From Anaerolineae bacterium (GTDB taxonomy: Bacteria; Chloroflexota; Anaerolineae; B4-G1; DUEL01), in NCBI GenBank assembly GCA_025062415.1, contig JANXAH010000189.1:1-34743 (forward strand): 34,743 nt of DNA, in the 5' to 3' direction. Position 1 is the first letter of the stretch, and each line of letters opens with the position of its first letter. Shown here piece after piece: positions 9,017 through 18,856 of this stretch. Under the pieces are notes generated by a model, which did not search any database, was not told the DNA's origin, and saw only the letters and a program-made list of their open reading frames with translations. Both the position numbers and the translations under genes were made by a program.

Positions 9017-9050
9017 ATGCCTGAAAGAAGCGTTCGGAAGGAGCGGAACC

Positions 9051-9515
9051 GTGCCGACGATCAATCAACTGGTTCGGAAAGGCCGAAAGCCGAAGACGAA
9101 GAAGTCCAAGGCGCCTGCCCTGCAGTATATCTGGAACTCCTTTAAGCAGCGGCGGATTCGGATGCCGAAGGGCGCGCCGCAGAAGCGGGGCGTTTGCACG
9201 CAGGTGCGGACAATGACGCCGAAGAAGCCCAACTCGGCCCTGCGGAAAATCGCGCGCGTCCGTCTGACCAATGGCATTGAGATCACCGCCTACATCCCTG
9301 GCGAGGGGCACAACCTGCAGGAGCACTCGGTGGTGCTGGTGCGGGGTGGGCGTGTGAAGGACTTGCCCGGTGTCCGTTACCACATCATCCGCGGCGCACT
9401 GGACGCGGCGGGCGTGGACGGTCGTGCCCAGCAGCGCTCCAAGTACGGCACCAAGAAGGCTGCCAAGGCTCCGGCCAAGGGCGGCAAGCCCGCGCCCAAG
9501 GGCGGGAAGAAATAG
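9051..9515 (+). CDS. rpsL: 30S ribosomal protein S12
   Basis: The 154-aa product matches S12 throughout: [12 protein letters not shown] at the start, [17 protein letters not shown] in the decoding-centre loop (the lysine hit by streptomycin-resistance mutations is present), and [13 protein letters not shown]. It sits at the subunit interface and helps select the correct tRNA. The start is GTG at 9051 with GGAAGGAG about 8 nt upstream. The C-terminus is extended by an Ala/Lys/Gly-rich tail beyond the usual length of about 124-140 residues. It is the first gene of the str operon, followed after 92 nt by the inserted mntA-like gene instead of rpsG. Confidence 0.99.
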   Translation: MPTINQLVRKGRKPKTKKSKAPALQYIWNSFKQRRIRMPKGAPQKRGVCTQVRTMTPKKPNSALRKIARVRLTNGIEITAYIPGEGHNLQEHSVVLVRGGRVKDLPGVRYHIIRGALDAAGVDGRAQQRSKYGTKKAAKAPAKGGKPAPKGGKK

Positions 9516-9607
9516 CCCCGGAGAGGAGCCGGTCGGAGGCGTTGCCTGGCACGGCAACCGGGCGCCGGCGGTTCCTGAGGAAATCGGATGGTTGGGAAAG
9601 TCGGATA

Positions 9608-9913
9608 ATGGGGCTGGTCGTGTTGGGCGACATTCTGGATGTTCTGCGTCGCCACAAGAGCGAGTTGTCGGAGAAATACGGCGTTCGGGCCATTGGCATC
9701 TTCGGTTCCTGCGTGAGGGGGGAGCAGACTGAAACCAGCGATGTGGATGTGCTGGTGGAGTTTGACCCCGAAGCGCGAGTTAGTCTGCTGGATTTTGTCC
9801 AACTGGAAGAGCACTTAACGCAACTTCTGGGGGTGCAGGTAGACCTGGTGGAGGGGTCGGCCCTGAAACCGCGCATCAGTCAACGTGTCTTTGCAGAAGT
9901 CGTGTATGTATGA
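9608..9913 (+). CDS. mntA: MntA-like minimal nucleotidyltransferase antitoxin
   Basis: This 101-aa protein is a minimal nucleotidyltransferase with the full GSx10DxD signature: Gly33-Ser34, Asp45 and Asp47, plus a third carboxylate, Asp79, in VQVDLV. In characterised HepT/MntA pairs the antitoxin transfers AMP units to a tyrosine of the HEPN toxin and so inactivates it. The start at 9608 fits the family N-terminus; the frame runs back to 9542 but the extra 22 residues look non-native. The stop overlaps the next start (ATGA), giving strict coupling with the toxin gene. A GTTGCC/GGCAAC hairpin (9541-9558) lies in the gap after rpsL. Its position inside the str operon is abnormal and implies insertion. 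Confidence 0.92.
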   Translation: MGLVVLGDILDVLRRHKSELSEKYGVRAIGIFGSCVRGEQTETSDVDVLVEFDPEARVSLLDFVQLEEHLTQLLGVQVDLVEGSALKPRISQRVFAEVVYV

Positions 9914-10254
9914 AACGGGAAGTTGGGGATTACTTGGCTGACATCGTTGAGGCCATGGTCAATGCTCAGAAGTTTGTGGAGGGTATGTCCTTTGCAGATT
10001 TCTGCAGAGACACGAAGACAGTTTATGCGGTGGTCCGGGCCATTGAGATCATCGGGGAGGCCGTTAAAAATATCCCGGACGATTTCCGGGCCAGATATCC
10101 GGACATCCCGTGGCGTAGTATGGCCGGGATGCGGGACAAATTGGCCCATGGGTATTTCAGCATCAGGCTGGAGAGAGTGTGGGAGGTCCTTCAAAAAGAC
10201 ATTCCAGACCTGAAGCCTAAGTTTGAAGCAATGCTTGCGCAATTTCCAAAGTAG
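9910..10254 (+). CDS. hepT: HepT-like HEPN ribonuclease toxin
   Basis: The 114-aa helical protein has the HEPN signature RX4HXY as RDKLAHGY: Arg75, His80 and Tyr82. In known systems Arg and His form the RNase site and the Tyr is AMPylated by the partner MNT protein. The strings [17 protein letters not shown] and [17 protein letters not shown] are typical of the DUF86/HepT group. It overlaps mntA by 4 nt and ends only 16 nt before rpsG, so the toxin would be made from the same mRNA as S12, S7 and EF-G. All catalytic residues are intact, so it is probably active rather than a relic. The RNA target is unknown. Confidence 0.92.
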   Translation: MKREVGDYLADIVEAMVNAQKFVEGMSFADFCRDTKTVYAVVRAIEIIGEAVKNIPDDFRARYPDIPWRSMAGMRDKLAHGYFSIRLERVWEVLQKDIPDLKPKFEAMLAQFPK

Positions 10255-10270
10255 CGGTCCAAGAGGTGCT

Positions 10271-10741
10271 ATGCCCAGACGATACCGTCCACCGAAACGA
10301 GAAATAGAGCCGGACCTGCGGTACAACAGTGTGCTGGTCGCTAAGTTCATCAACAAAATTATGCGCAACGGCAAGAAGAGTGTGGCGACCCGGATTATGT
10401 ACCAGGCGATGGACATCGTCCAGCAGCGGATGAAGCGACCAGCCCTGGAGGTTGTGGAAGAAGCGGTCCGCAATGTCTCCCCGATCCTGGAGGTACGGCC
10501 CCGCCGGGTCGGTGGGGCGACCTACCAGGTTCCGGTGGAGGTGCCGCCGCATCGGCAATTGAGCCTGGCCATCCGCTGGCTCGTGGAAGCGGCCCGTAGC
10601 CGTTCCGGGCGCTCCATGGCGGAGAAACTGGCGGCGGAACTGATGGACGCCGTCAACAAGACCGGCGCCGCCTATAAGAAGCGGGAGGATACCCACAGGA
10701 TGGCCGAGGCGAACCAGGCCTTTGCACACTACCGGTGGTAA
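10271..10741 (+). CDS. rpsG: 30S ribosomal protein S7
   Basis: The 156-aa product has the standard S7 length and motifs: [15 protein letters not shown] at the start, [12 protein letters not shown] and the C-terminal [16 protein letters not shown]7 nucleates assembly of the 30S head and lies at the exit site. The start 10271 gives the canonical length; the frame runs further upstream into the hepT end but without family similarity. AGAGGTG just upstream is a weak ribosome binding site. Normally S7 directly follows S12; here the toxin-antitoxin pair separates them, which could weaken coupling between the two. Confidence 0.98.
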   Translation: MPRRYRPPKREIEPDLRYNSVLVAKFINKIMRNGKKSVATRIMYQAMDIVQQRMKRPALEVVEEAVRNVSPILEVRPRRVGGATYQVPVEVPPHRQLSLAIRWLVEAARSRSGRSMAEKLAAELMDAVNKTGAAYKKREDTHRMAEANQAFAHYRW

Positions 10742-10785
10742 CCCCCGCCAGTGGGCGCCCGGGCGACCCGAAGGGGGTGATGGAT

Positions 10786-12858
10786 ATGGCCTGGCCGCTG
10801 GATCGGGTCCGCAACATCGGGATCATCGCCCATATAGACGCGGGGAAAACCACCACCACCGAGCGAATTCTCTTTTACACAGGACGTACCCATCGGATGG
10901 GGACGGTGGACGAAGGGACCACCGTCACCGACTGGATGATCCAGGAGCGGGAACGGGGCATCACGATTACCGCTGCCGCCGTCACCTGCTTCTGGAGGGA
11001 CCATCAGATTAACATCATAGACACACCGGGGCACATAGATTTCACTGCCGAGGTGCAGCGCAGCCTGCGCGTCCTGGACGGCGGCGTTGTGGTCTTTGAT
11101 GCCGTGGCGGGTGTGGAGCCCCAATCGGAAACGGTCTGGCGGCAGGCCCGCACCTTCGGTGTGCCCCTGATCGCTTTCATTAACAAGATGGACAAACTGG
11201 GCGCCGACTTCGCCCACGCCACCGAGACGATTCGGGAGCGGCTCGGCGCCAACCCCGTGATGGTCCAGTGGCCCATCGGACGGGAATCCTCTTTTCAGGG
11301 GGTGATAGACCTGCTGGAATGGCGGGCCATCACCTGGGTGGACGAACTGGGAAAGGAGCCCGTCTATGGCCCTGTCCCTCCGGCGCTGGAAGAGGAAGCG
11401 CGGGCTCTGCGGGAGCGAGCGATAGAGCAGATTGTGGAGACCGACGACGACCTGATGGCCCGCTACCTGGAAGGGGAGGAAATCCCGGCAGCGGACCTGC
11501 GACGGGCGTTGCGGCGGGCCACCATCGCCGGGACGCTGGTCCCAGTGCTCTGTGGCTCCGCCCTCCGCAATAAGGGGGTACAGCCTCTCCTGGACGCCAT
11601 TGTGGACTATCTTCCCTCGCCGCTGGATATCCCGCCCGTAAAGGGGGAGAATCCCCGGACCGGGGAGGTGGAGACCCGTCCCGCCGATGTGAATGCGCCG
11701 CTGGCGGCGCTGGCCTTCAAAGTCGCCAGCGATCCCTACGTGGGCCGGCTGGTCTACATCCGGGTCTACTCGGGCAAACTGAAGGTGGGCTCCTCCGTCT
11801 ATAACCCCGGCAAGGGCCAGACAGAGCGCATCGCTAAACTCCTGCGGATGTTTGCCCGGGATCGGGAGGAGATTCCCGAACTGACCGCCGGGGATATCGG
11901 CGCCGTTGTCGGGCTGAAGGCGACCTTCACAGGGGATACCCTCTGTACGCCCGGCGCGCCCATCGTCTTGGAGCCCATCCGCTTCCCTGAGCCGGTGGTC
12001 TTTGTCGCTATAGAGCCCAAGACGGCGGCGGACCAGGACCAGTTGCAACAGGCGCTGCGGCGGCTGGCGGAGGAGGACCCGACCTTCATCGTCCGGACCG
12101 ACGAGAACACCGGGCAGACGATCCTCGCCGGGATGGGTGAACTTCACCTGGAGATCCTGGTGGACCGGCTGGTGCGGGAGTTCCGGGTGGAGGGCAGGGT
12201 GGGGAAGCCCCGGGTGGCCTACCGGGAAACCATCACAGCCCGCGCAGAGGCCGAGGCGGTTTTTGACCGCCCCCTGGGGGGAACGCCCCAGTACGCCCGG
12301 GTCCGTTTGGCGGTGGAGCCGCTGCCCTCCGGAGCAGGTTTCCGATTTCAAGACAACACGAAGGGCAGGTTACCGGCCCAGTTTGTGAAGGCAGTGGAGG
12401 CCGGTTGCCGGGAAGCGATGGAGAGCGGTGTCCTGGCCGGGTATCCGATGGTGGATATCGGGGTGACGCTTCTGGAAGGGAACTGGAACCCCGATACCTC
12501 TACAGAGCCGGCCTTCAAAATCGCGGGCTCTGCGGCCTTCAAACGGGCGGTGGAGGAGGCAAAGCCGGTGCTCCTGGAGCCGGTGATGCGGACCGAAGTG
12601 GTGGTGCCGGAGTCCGCTCTGGGCGAAGTCATTGGAGACCTGAACAGCCGAGGGGCGACCATAGACCGGATGGAGAGCCGGCCCGGAGGCTTCCGGGCCA
12701 TCCAAGGAATGGTTCCCCTGGCCCGGATGTTCGGGTATGCGACCGACCTGCGTTCCCTGACCCAGGGGCGCGGGACGTTTACGATGGAGTTCCACCACTA
12801 CGCGCCGGTGGATAAAGCGCAGATGGAGGCCATCCTGTATGGTGGCCTTGGCTGGTAG
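10786..12858 (+). CDS. fusA: Translation elongation factor G (divergent domain IV tip)
   Basis: The 690-aa GTPase carries AHIDAGKT (15-22), DTPGHIDF (79-86), NKMDKLG (133-139) and the EF-G domains II-V ([49 protein letters not shown]). EF-G moves tRNAs and mRNA after peptide transfer and, with RRF, recycles ribosomes. The start 10786 is chosen from AAGGGGG 8 nt upstream; ATG 10780 is possible. Two stretches are unlike standard EF-G: switch I reads [15 protein letters not shown], and the domain IV tip, usually DGSYHDVDSSE with an essential-type His, reads [11 protein letters not shown], so Asn568 stands at the His position. Mitochondrial recycling factor EF-G2 shows a similar PxTST tip, so its balance of translocation and recycling may differ. 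Confidence 0.95.
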   Translation: MAWPLDRVRNIGIIAHIDAGKTTTTERILFYTGRTHRMGTVDEGTTVTDWMIQERERGITITAAAVTCFWRDHQINIIDTPGHIDFTAEVQRSLRVLDGGVVVFDAVAGVEPQSETVWRQARTFGVPLIAFINKMDKLGADFAHATETIRERLGANPVMVQWPIGRESSFQGVIDLLEWRAITWVDELGKEPVYGPVPPALEEEARALRERAIEQIVETDDDLMARYLEGEEIPAADLRRALRRATIAGTLVPVLCGSALRNKGVQPLLDAIVDYLPSPLDIPPVKGENPRTGEVETRPADVNAPLAALAFKVASDPYVGRLVYIRVYSGKLKVGSSVYNPGKGQTERIAKLLRMFARDREEIPELTAGDIGAVVGLKATFTGDTLCTPGAPIVLEPIRFPEPVVFVAIEPKTAADQDQLQQALRRLAEEDPTFIVRTDENTGQTILAGMGELHLEILVDRLVREFRVEGRVGKPRVAYRETITARAEAEAVFDRPLGGTPQYARVRLAVEPLPSGAGFRFQDNTKGRLPAQFVKAVEAGCREAMESGVLAGYPMVDIGVTLLEGNWNPDTSTEPAFKIAGSAAFKRAVEEAKPVLLEPVMRTEVVVPESALGEVIGDLNSRGATIDRMESRPGGFRAIQGMVPLARMFGYATDLRSLTQGRGTFTMEFHHYAPVDKAQMEAILYGGLGW

Positions 12859-12896
12859 AAGACGCTCTCACAGGTTGGGAGTTGTTCTCCAGCGCC

Positions 12897-12933
12897 GATT
12901 GGGCCGGAGGATAACTCCGGCCCGATCGTTTTC
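12897..12933 (+). terminator. Terminator or attenuator between fusA and tuf
   Basis: GATTGGGCCGGAG (12897-12909) pairs with CTCCGGCCCGATC (12915-12927) through one G-U pair around a 5-nt loop, followed by GTTTTC. It looks like a factor-independent terminator with a short T tract. Partial read-through would set the ratio of tuf and the S10 genes to the str genes. I see no clear promoter between it and tuf. Confidence 0.75.
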
Positions 12934-12975
12934 ATAAACAAAAGAAAAATCATCGCACGAAAGGAGTGAGGAGAG

Positions 12976-14193
<1,218 letters not shown>

Positions 14194-14199
14194 CGACCT

Positions 14200-14508
14200 A
14201 TGGCGAAGCAGAGAATCCGCATCCGCTTGAAGGCGTACGACCATCGGGTGCTGGACGAGTCCGCACGGCGAATCGTGGAGGCGGCCGAGCGCACGGGGGC
14301 GACAGTGGTCGGCCCCATCCCGCTGCCGACCAAGATTGAGCGCTACACCGTGCGCCGGTCCCCCTTCATTGACAAGGACTCTCACGAGCACTTTGAAATC
14401 CGTACGCACAAGCGGCTGATAGACGTCCTGGAACCGGATAACAAAACGATAGACGCACTGGTCCGGCTGAACCTCCCGGCCGGGGTGGACATAGAGATCA
14501 AACTGTAG
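14200..14508 (+). CDS. rpsJ: 30S ribosomal protein S10
   Basis: The 102-aa product matches S10: [18 protein letters not shown] at the start, [14 protein letters not shown] in the long loop that contacts S3 and S14, and THKRLIDV. S10 belongs to the 30S head and also partners NusB in antitermination. It begins 6 nt after the tuf stop without a clear Shine-Dalgarno sequence, so its translation probably depends on ribosomes that finish tuf. It joins the str cluster to the S10 cluster. The 215-bp gap after it (14509-14723) holds no gene; it has three CGGGCC direct repeats near 14537-14560 and a GCGGA/TCCGC hairpin, but no convincing promoter. Confidence 0.98.
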   Translation: MAKQRIRIRLKAYDHRVLDESARRIVEAAERTGATVVGPIPLPTKIERYTVRRSPFIDKDSHEHFEIRTHKRLIDVLEPDNKTIDALVRLNLPAGVDIEIKL

Positions 14509-14723
14509 GGCGGGCGGAAATCCGCTCTGTGGGATACGGGCCGGGCCTGTGTCGGGCCTTTGGACCGGGCAAGTGCGGTTTCGTCGCCTCTGTGGTGTTA
14601 CCGGGGAGGATAAAAAGGCCGCAGGACGGGTATGCCCGGTGCACCTGGGGGTGAGGGGATACGCGCGTCCGCTGGCCGGGGATCCTTCTGCCGTGGCCGA
14701 TTGCCCGGGTGGAGGAGTAGAGC

Positions 14724-15410
14724 GTGAAGGGAATTCTGGGAAAGAAAATTGGAATGACGACCATCTTCAAGGAGACGGGCGAAGCCATCCCCGTCACCAT
14801 TATTGAGGCGGGCCCGTGCTGGGTCACCCAGGTCAAGACGGTGGAACGGGATGGCTATAGCGCTGTCCAGTTGGGGTTTGAACTGGTGAAGCCCTCCCGG
14901 CTGACCCGAGGGGAACTGGGCCACCTGGGCCTGCTGAAGCCGGACCCGAAACATCCCAACCGCAGGCGCCTGAACCTGCCAGGGCCGCTACGGTATCTGC
15001 GGGAGTTCCGGGTGAAGCCAGAGGAAGCCCCCGCCGAGGGTGAGAAAATCACCGTGGCGGTCTTCCAGGTCGGTGACCGGGTGGACGTAGTGGGTACCTC
15101 CAAGGGGCGCGGGTTTGCTGGTGGCATCAAGCGGCACGGCTTCCACCGCCAACCCAAGACCCACGGTCAGTCGGACCGGGAGCGCCGCCATGGTTCCATC
15201 GGTGCGACCACGACCCCTGGTCGGGTGCTGAAGGGGCTCAAGATGCCCGGCCATATGGGAAATGCGCGCGTCACTGTCCAGAATCTGGAAGTGGTGATGG
15301 TGGATCCGGAGCGAAACCTGCTGGCAGTGCGCGGCGCCGTTCCGGGTCACCGGGGAAGCTTGGTGATGATCAAGCCGGCCCGAAAGACGAAGGAACTGCA
15401 AAAGAAGTAG
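14724..15410 (+). CDS. rplC: 50S ribosomal protein L3
   Basis: The 228-aa product is L3, one of two proteins that start 50S assembly, near the peptidyl transferase centre. Family signatures are [12 protein letters not shown] at the start, [32 protein letters not shown] and [18 protein letters not shown]. It starts with GTG at 14724 with GGAGGAG about 7 nt upstream. The frame ends in KK plus TAG, and these last bases (GAAGTAG) form the first unit of a heptamer repeat that fills the gap before rplD. Confidence 0.98.
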   Translation: MKGILGKKIGMTTIFKETGEAIPVTIIEAGPCWVTQVKTVERDGYSAVQLGFELVKPSRLTRGELGHLGLLKPDPKHPNRRRLNLPGPLRYLREFRVKPEEAPAEGEKITVAVFQVGDRVDVVGTSKGRGFAGGIKRHGFHRQPKTHGQSDRERRHGSIGATTTPGRVLKGLKMPGHMGNARVTVQNLEVVMVDPERNLLAVRGAVPGHRGSLVMIKPARKTKELQKK

Positions 15411-15446
15411 GGATGAAGTAGGGATTAGGAAGTAGGCAGTAGGGGG
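15404..15446 (+). repeat. Heptamer repeat (GAAGTAG/GGATTAG) before rplD
   Basis: After a first unit at 15404-15410 that overlaps the rplC stop, four contiguous 7-bp units follow: GAAGTAG (15415), GGATTAG (15422), GAAGTAG (15429) and GCAGTAG (15436), then GGGG. This is a degraded version of the GGAGTAR arrays found further downstream. The last G run lies 5 nt before the rplD start and may serve as its ribosome binding site. Confidence 0.75.
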
Positions 15447-15451
15447 TTAAG

Positions 15452-16072
15452 ATGAAGGTTCCTGTCTGGAACGTGCACGGGCAGCAGGTGGGGGAAGTGG
15501 AACTGCGGCCCGACATTTTTGAGGCGCCCATCAACGTGCCGTTGATGCACCAGGCGCTGGTGCGTCAGTTGGCCAACGCCCGGCTGGGCACCCACAAGAC
15601 CAAGACCCGCGGCGAGGTCAATCGGACGACCCGGAAATGGTACCGGCAGAAGGGCACGGGCCGGGCCCGCCACGGGAGCCGGAACGCGCCGATCTTCGTC
15701 GGTGGTGGTATCGCCCACGGGCCCAAGCCGCGCAGTTACGAACAGCGGATGCCCAAGAAGATGCGCCGGGCTGCCCTTCGGAGCGCGCTCAGTGTTAAGG
15801 CGTCCAATCAGCAGATCGTGGTGGTGGACCGGCTGGAACTGCCCGAGCCCAAGACGCGGGAGATGCGGGGTGTGCTGGAGCGGCTCAACGTGGGCGAGAA
15901 CGCCCTCATCCTTCTGGCCCAGCGGAACGAAGTGGTGGAGAAGTCGGCGCGCAACCTGCCGGGCGTGAAGACCTTGCGGGCTGGATACCTGAACATCCGG
16001 GACCTGCTGAAATACGAGAAGGTCCTGATGCCTTTGGACGCTATGCAGGTCATTGAGTCCATTCTGGGGTAG
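15452..16072 (+). CDS. rplD: 50S ribosomal protein L4
   Basis: The 206-aa protein has the L4 globular domain and the extended loop ([25 protein letters not shown] in pieces, about residues 50-74) that lines the nascent peptide tunnel, followed by [16 protein letters not shown]4 is an early assembly protein and in E. coli represses the S10 operon; no matching leader can be named here. The ATG at 15452 follows a heptamer repeat array. It ends 4 nt before rplW. Confidence 0.98.
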   Translation: MKVPVWNVHGQQVGEVELRPDIFEAPINVPLMHQALVRQLANARLGTHKTKTRGEVNRTTRKWYRQKGTGRARHGSRNAPIFVGGGIAHGPKPRSYEQRMPKKMRRAALRSALSVKASNQQIVVVDRLELPEPKTREMRGVLERLNVGENALILLAQRNEVVEKSARNLPGVKTLRAGYLNIRDLLKYEKVLMPLDAMQVIESILG

Positions 16073-16076
16073 GGCC

Positions 16077-16376
16077 ATGCACATCTATGAGGTCATCAAA
16101 CGACCGGTTTTGACGGAGAAGACGCAGCGGGCGGCCCACCTCCGCCGACGCCAGTACACCTTTGAGGTGGACCGGCGGGCCAATAAGGCGCTGGTCAAAC
16201 AGGCGGTGGAGACCATCTACCGGGTGAAGGTGGAGTCGGTGAACATCGCCAATATGCCCGCTAAGGCAGTCCGGCGATGGGGGCGTCGGCGGGTGGTCCG
16301 AATCCCGGCATGGAAGAAAGCTATCGTGACCCTGGCCGAAGGGGAACGAATCCCGGAACTGGAACTGGAGGGCTGA
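16077..16376 (+). CDS. rplW: 50S ribosomal protein L23
   Basis: The 99-aa product matches L23 ([41 protein letters not shown]). It sits at the tunnel exit and is a docking site for trigger factor and SRP. The ATG 16077 gives the family N-terminus; an in-frame start at 16053 lies within rplD and is not needed. GGGGTAGGG overlapping the rplD stop serves as ribosome binding site. One nucleotide separates its stop from the rplB start. Confidence 0.97.
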   Translation: MHIYEVIKRPVLTEKTQRAAHLRRRQYTFEVDRRANKALVKQAVETIYRVKVESVNIANMPAKAVRRWGRRRVVRIPAWKKAIVTLAEGERIPELELEG

Positions 16377-16377
16377 A

Positions 16378-17217
16378 GTGGGGATCAAAGTCTATAAGCC
16401 GACATCGCCCGGCCGCCGGGGGATGACCGGCTACCTGTTTGACGACATTACCAAGACCGAGCCGGAGCGGAGCCTGGTGGTCCCCCTGAAGAAGAAGGGC
16501 GGACGAAATGTCCAGGGCCGGATCACCGTCCGCCACCGAGGAGGCGGTCATAAGCGGCTCTATCGTATCATTGACTTCAAACGGGATAAGCACGGTGTCC
16601 CAGCCCGGGTGGCCGCGATAGAGTATGACCCGAACCGCTCTGCGCGGATTGCGCTGCTGGTGTACGCAGACGGGGAGAAGCGGTACATTATCGCTCCCTT
16701 GGGGCTGAAGGTTGGGGACTTGGTCATGAGCGGCCCCGATGCCGAGGTGAAAGTGGGCAACGCGTTGCCCCTGGAGAAAATTCCCGTGGGTACAACGATC
16801 CACAATATTGAACTGTACCCGGGGCGGGGCGGACAACTGGTCCGCTCTGCGGGGTGCGCGGCCCAGTTGCTGGCGAAGGAAGGGGATTACGTCACGGTGC
16901 GGCTGCCCAGCGGCGAGGTCCGGCTGATCCGCAAGGAGTGCATGGCAACCATCGGTCAGGTTGGGAACGTGGAGCACGCCAATATCAAGTTGGGAAAGGC
17001 CGGACGGAAGCGCTGGCTGGGATGGCGGCCCACGGTCCGTGGTTCGGCGATGACCCCGCGGGACCATCCCCACGGTGGTGGTGAGGGACGGTCGCCTATT
17101 GGCATGCCCGGCCCGAAGACTCCCTGGGGGAAGCCCGCCCTGGGCAAGAAAACCCGCCGCAACAAGGCGACGGACAAATACATCATTCGCCGCCGGGGCG
17201 CGCGGAGACAGCAATAG
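16378..17217 (+). CDS. rplB: 50S ribosomal protein L2
   Basis: The 279-aa product is L2, needed for subunit association and peptidyl transfer. It shows [30 protein letters not shown] and the catalytic-region string [14 protein letters not shown] with the conserved His. It starts with GTG 1 nt after the rplW stop, so translation is probably coupled. The motif before the His reads [13 protein letters not shown], a small deviation from the common RGVAMNPVDHPHG. Confidence 0.99.
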   Translation: MGIKVYKPTSPGRRGMTGYLFDDITKTEPERSLVVPLKKKGGRNVQGRITVRHRGGGHKRLYRIIDFKRDKHGVPARVAAIEYDPNRSARIALLVYADGEKRYIIAPLGLKVGDLVMSGPDAEVKVGNALPLEKIPVGTTIHNIELYPGRGGQLVRSAGCAAQLLAKEGDYVTVRLPSGEVRLIRKECMATIGQVGNVEHANIKLGKAGRKRWLGWRPTVRGSAMTPRDHPHGGGEGRSPIGMPGPKTPWGKPALGKKTRRNKATDKYIIRRRGARRQQ

Positions 17218-17220
17218 TTC

Positions 17221-17255
17221 GTTAGGGGTCAGTGGTTAGCCGTTAGCAGGAGGGA
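17221..17255 (+). repeat. Heptamer repeat (GTTAGNN family) before rpsS
   Basis: Four contiguous 7-bp units: GTTAGGG (17221), GTCAGTG (17228), GTTAGCC (17235) and GTTAGCA (17242), then GGAGGGA. The unit differs from the GGAGTAR family but keeps the 7-bp period. The terminal GGAGGG serves as the rpsS ribosome binding site. Confidence 0.7.
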
Positions 17256-17257
17256 TT

Positions 17258-17545
17258 ATGGGACGGTCGCTGAAAAAAGGCCCATATGTGGACCCGAAGT
17301 TGTTACGGAAGATTGAAGAGATGAACCGGACGGGGGAGAAGCGGGTGATCCGCACCTGGTCGCGCGATTCCACCATCTTCCCCCAGATGGTCGGCCATAC
17401 TATCGCCGTCCACGACGGTCGGCGGCATGTGCCCATTTACATCACGGAGAACATGGTCGGTCACAAACTGGGGGAATTCGCCCCGACCCGGACGTTCCGT
17501 GGGCACACGGTGAAGGAGAAGAAGGGTGAGGTGAAGAAGAAGTGA
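17258..17545 (+). CDS. rpsS: 30S ribosomal protein S19
   Basis: The 95-aa protein matches S19 ([68 protein letters not shown]). It binds S13 in the 30S head. Start 17258 has AGGAGGGATT upstream. The C-terminus is Lys-rich. It is followed by an array of heptamer repeats before rplV. Confidence 0.98.
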   Translation: MGRSLKKGPYVDPKLLRKIEEMNRTGEKRVIRTWSRDSTIFPQMVGHTIAVHDGRRHVPIYITENMVGHKLGEFAPTRTFRGHTVKEKKGEVKKK

Positions 17546-17602
17546 GGAGTAAGGAGTAGGGAGTAGGGAGTAGGAAGTAGGGAGTAGTAGGAAGTAGGGG
17601 GT
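17546..17602 (+). repeat. GGAGTAR heptamer array before rplV
   Basis: Units from 17546: GGAGTAA, three of GGAGTAG, GAAGTAG, GGAGTAG, then a 3-base slip TAG, GAAGTAG (17591) and GGGGG. Six units are contiguous. Each carries a Shine-Dalgarno-like GGAG, and the array fills nearly the entire rpsS-rplV gap. Confidence 0.85.
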
Positions 17603-17606
17603 GGAA

Positions 17607-17963
17607 ATGGAGGTTCGTGCAATTGCCAGGTACGTACCGATGTCGGCCCGGAAGGTGCGCCGGGTCGTGGACCGGGTGCGGGGAATGGGCGTGGAGCGCG
17701 CGCTGGAACTTCTGCGCCTGCTCCCTCAGGCCGCAGCTGGACCGGTGGAGAAGGTCATCCGGTCGGCAGTTGCCAATGCGGAGGAGAACTTCGGTCTCTC
17801 CCGGGACAATCTTTACATTGCCCACATCGTGGCCGACGAGGGGCCCGGCGTGCCGCCCGGGCGCGGCTGGCGCCCCCGCTTTGCGGCCCGCGGGCGCTAC
17901 CACCCAATCCGAAAGCGCTCCTCGCATATCACGGTAGTGCTTCGCGAAATTGAAGAAGAGTAA
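17607..17963 (+). CDS. rplV: 50S ribosomal protein L22
   Basis: The 118-aa product is L22 (RAIARYVPMSARKVRRVVD, EKVIRSAVANAEENFG, the tunnel hairpin near PGRGWRPRFAARGRYHPIRKRSSH in pieces). Its beta-hairpin lines the exit tunnel. ATG 17607 is preferred because AGGGGG at 17596-17601 gives usual spacing; an in-frame GTG at 17601 would overlap that site. It lies 12 nt before rpsC. Confidence 0.97.
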   Translation: MEVRAIARYVPMSARKVRRVVDRVRGMGVERALELLRLLPQAAAGPVEKVIRSAVANAEENFGLSRDNLYIAHIVADEGPGVPPGRGWRPRFAARGRYHPIRKRSSHITVVLREIEEE

Positions 17964-17975
17964 AGGAGGCCAGTT

Positions 17976-18656
17976 TTGGGACGCAAAGTTCATCCGTATG
18001 GCTTTCGGTTGAAGATTCTCCGGGACTGGCAGTCCCGCTGGTATGCGGAAGGGAAGAACTACCGGGAGTTGCTGGAAGAGGATATGCGCATCCGGGAGTA
18101 TATTGAGCGGGAACTGGCCGCCGCAGGGATCTCCCGGATAGAGATTGAGCGATATCCCAACCAGGTCCAGGTAACCATCTGGACGGCCCGCCCGGGCATT
18201 GTCATTGGCCGAAAGGGTGGAGCGGTAAAGACGCTCCGCCAGGAACTGGAGGAGATGACCGGGAAGCGGGTTCACGTGGAGGTCCAGGAGGTGGAGCGGC
18301 CCGAACTGGATGCCCGGCTGGTGGCGCAGAACATCGCAGCCCAGTTGGAGCGGCGGATTTCCCACGGTCGGGCGATGAAGCGGGCCATCCAGCAGGCGAT
18401 GCGGGCCGGTGCCCAGGGCGTCTGGATCATTTGTAAGGGCCGGATCGGCGGCGCCGAGATGGCTCGCCCAGTGGCGATGCGGGAGGGCCGTATCCCCCGC
18501 CAGACCCTCCGCGCCGATATTGACTTCGCTAAGGCCGAGGCCTACACCACCTACGGCCGCATTGGGGTCAAGGTTTGGATCTACAAGGGCGACGTATTGC
18601 CAGAGGCGAAACCCGCAGCCGCGGAGGAGCAGCCGCAACAATTGTTTGTGGTGTAA
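17976..18656 (+). CDS. rpsC: 30S ribosomal protein S3
   Basis: The 226-aa product begins GRKVHPYGFRLKILRDWQS, has the KH domain motif GIVIGRKGGAVKTLRQEL and the C-terminal part ARPVAMREGRIPRQTLRADIDF, TYGRIGVKVWIYKG. S3 lines the mRNA entry channel. The start is TTG at 17976, supported by AAAGGAGG 5 nt upstream and by the family N-terminus GRKVHP; no ATG alternative exists. The gap after it is 193 bp, unusually long for this place. Confidence 0.98.
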   Translation: MGRKVHPYGFRLKILRDWQSRWYAEGKNYRELLEEDMRIREYIERELAAAGISRIEIERYPNQVQVTIWTARPGIVIGRKGGAVKTLRQELEEMTGKRVHVEVQEVERPELDARLVAQNIAAQLERRISHGRAMKRAIQQAMRAGAQGVWIICKGRIGGAEMARPVAMREGRIPRQTLRADIDFAKAEAYTTYGRIGVKVWIYKGDVLPEAKPAAAEEQPQQLFVV

Positions 18657-18670
18657 AAGGGCCGTTCCAT

Positions 18671-18856
18671 TTGGAAGCCGTGGAGGGTTTCTTAGAAGCC
18701 GCGTCGCTTTCGGAGATCCGGCGGCGCCTCAAGAAAATCGGCGCGTTGTTGGGGATTGCTCGGCGATCTGGTTTGCCTCGTGACTTGTTTGAACAAACTG
18801 ATGGGGATAAAGCGAGCCCAAATTTCCAGCGAAACGGGAGTCACGACCGATGTTGA
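18671..18856 (+). CDS. Possible small ORF or gene remnant between rpsC and rplP
   Basis: In the rpsC-rplP gap a frame reads [20 protein letters not shown], then [14 protein letters not shown] and [12 protein letters not shown], before a stop at 18854-18856 that overlaps the rplP start. The composition looks protein-like and helical, but there is no ATG, only TTG 18671 or GTG 18680, and no clear ribosome binding site. Codon choice (TTA, TTG, GCT) is less GC-rich than in its neighbours. I recognise no family. It may be the remnant of an inserted gene or chance. Confidence 0.22.
   Translation: MEAVEGFLEAASLSEIRRRLKKIGALLGIARRSGLPRDLFEQTDGDKASPNFQRNGSHDRC

Larger units (their letters stand above)
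8714..9050. other. rpoB-rpsL intergenic region without rpoC
   Basis: In most bacteria rpoC follows rpoB here. This 337-bp gap contains no long reading frame with RpoC motifs. It holds a small hairpin CCAAC/GTTGG near 8723-8738 with no T tract, then the rpsL promoter and a structured leader. I see no remnant of rpoC. Confidence 0.7.

Noticed and set aside
10729-12351. Long antisense frame of 540 codons opposite fusA, and similar ones opposite secY (24304-25794), tuf (12868-14409) and rpoB (6854-8107)
   Set aside because: They mirror conserved genes on the other strand, have no family similarity or ribosome binding sites, and long antisense frames are expected in high-GC coding DNA.
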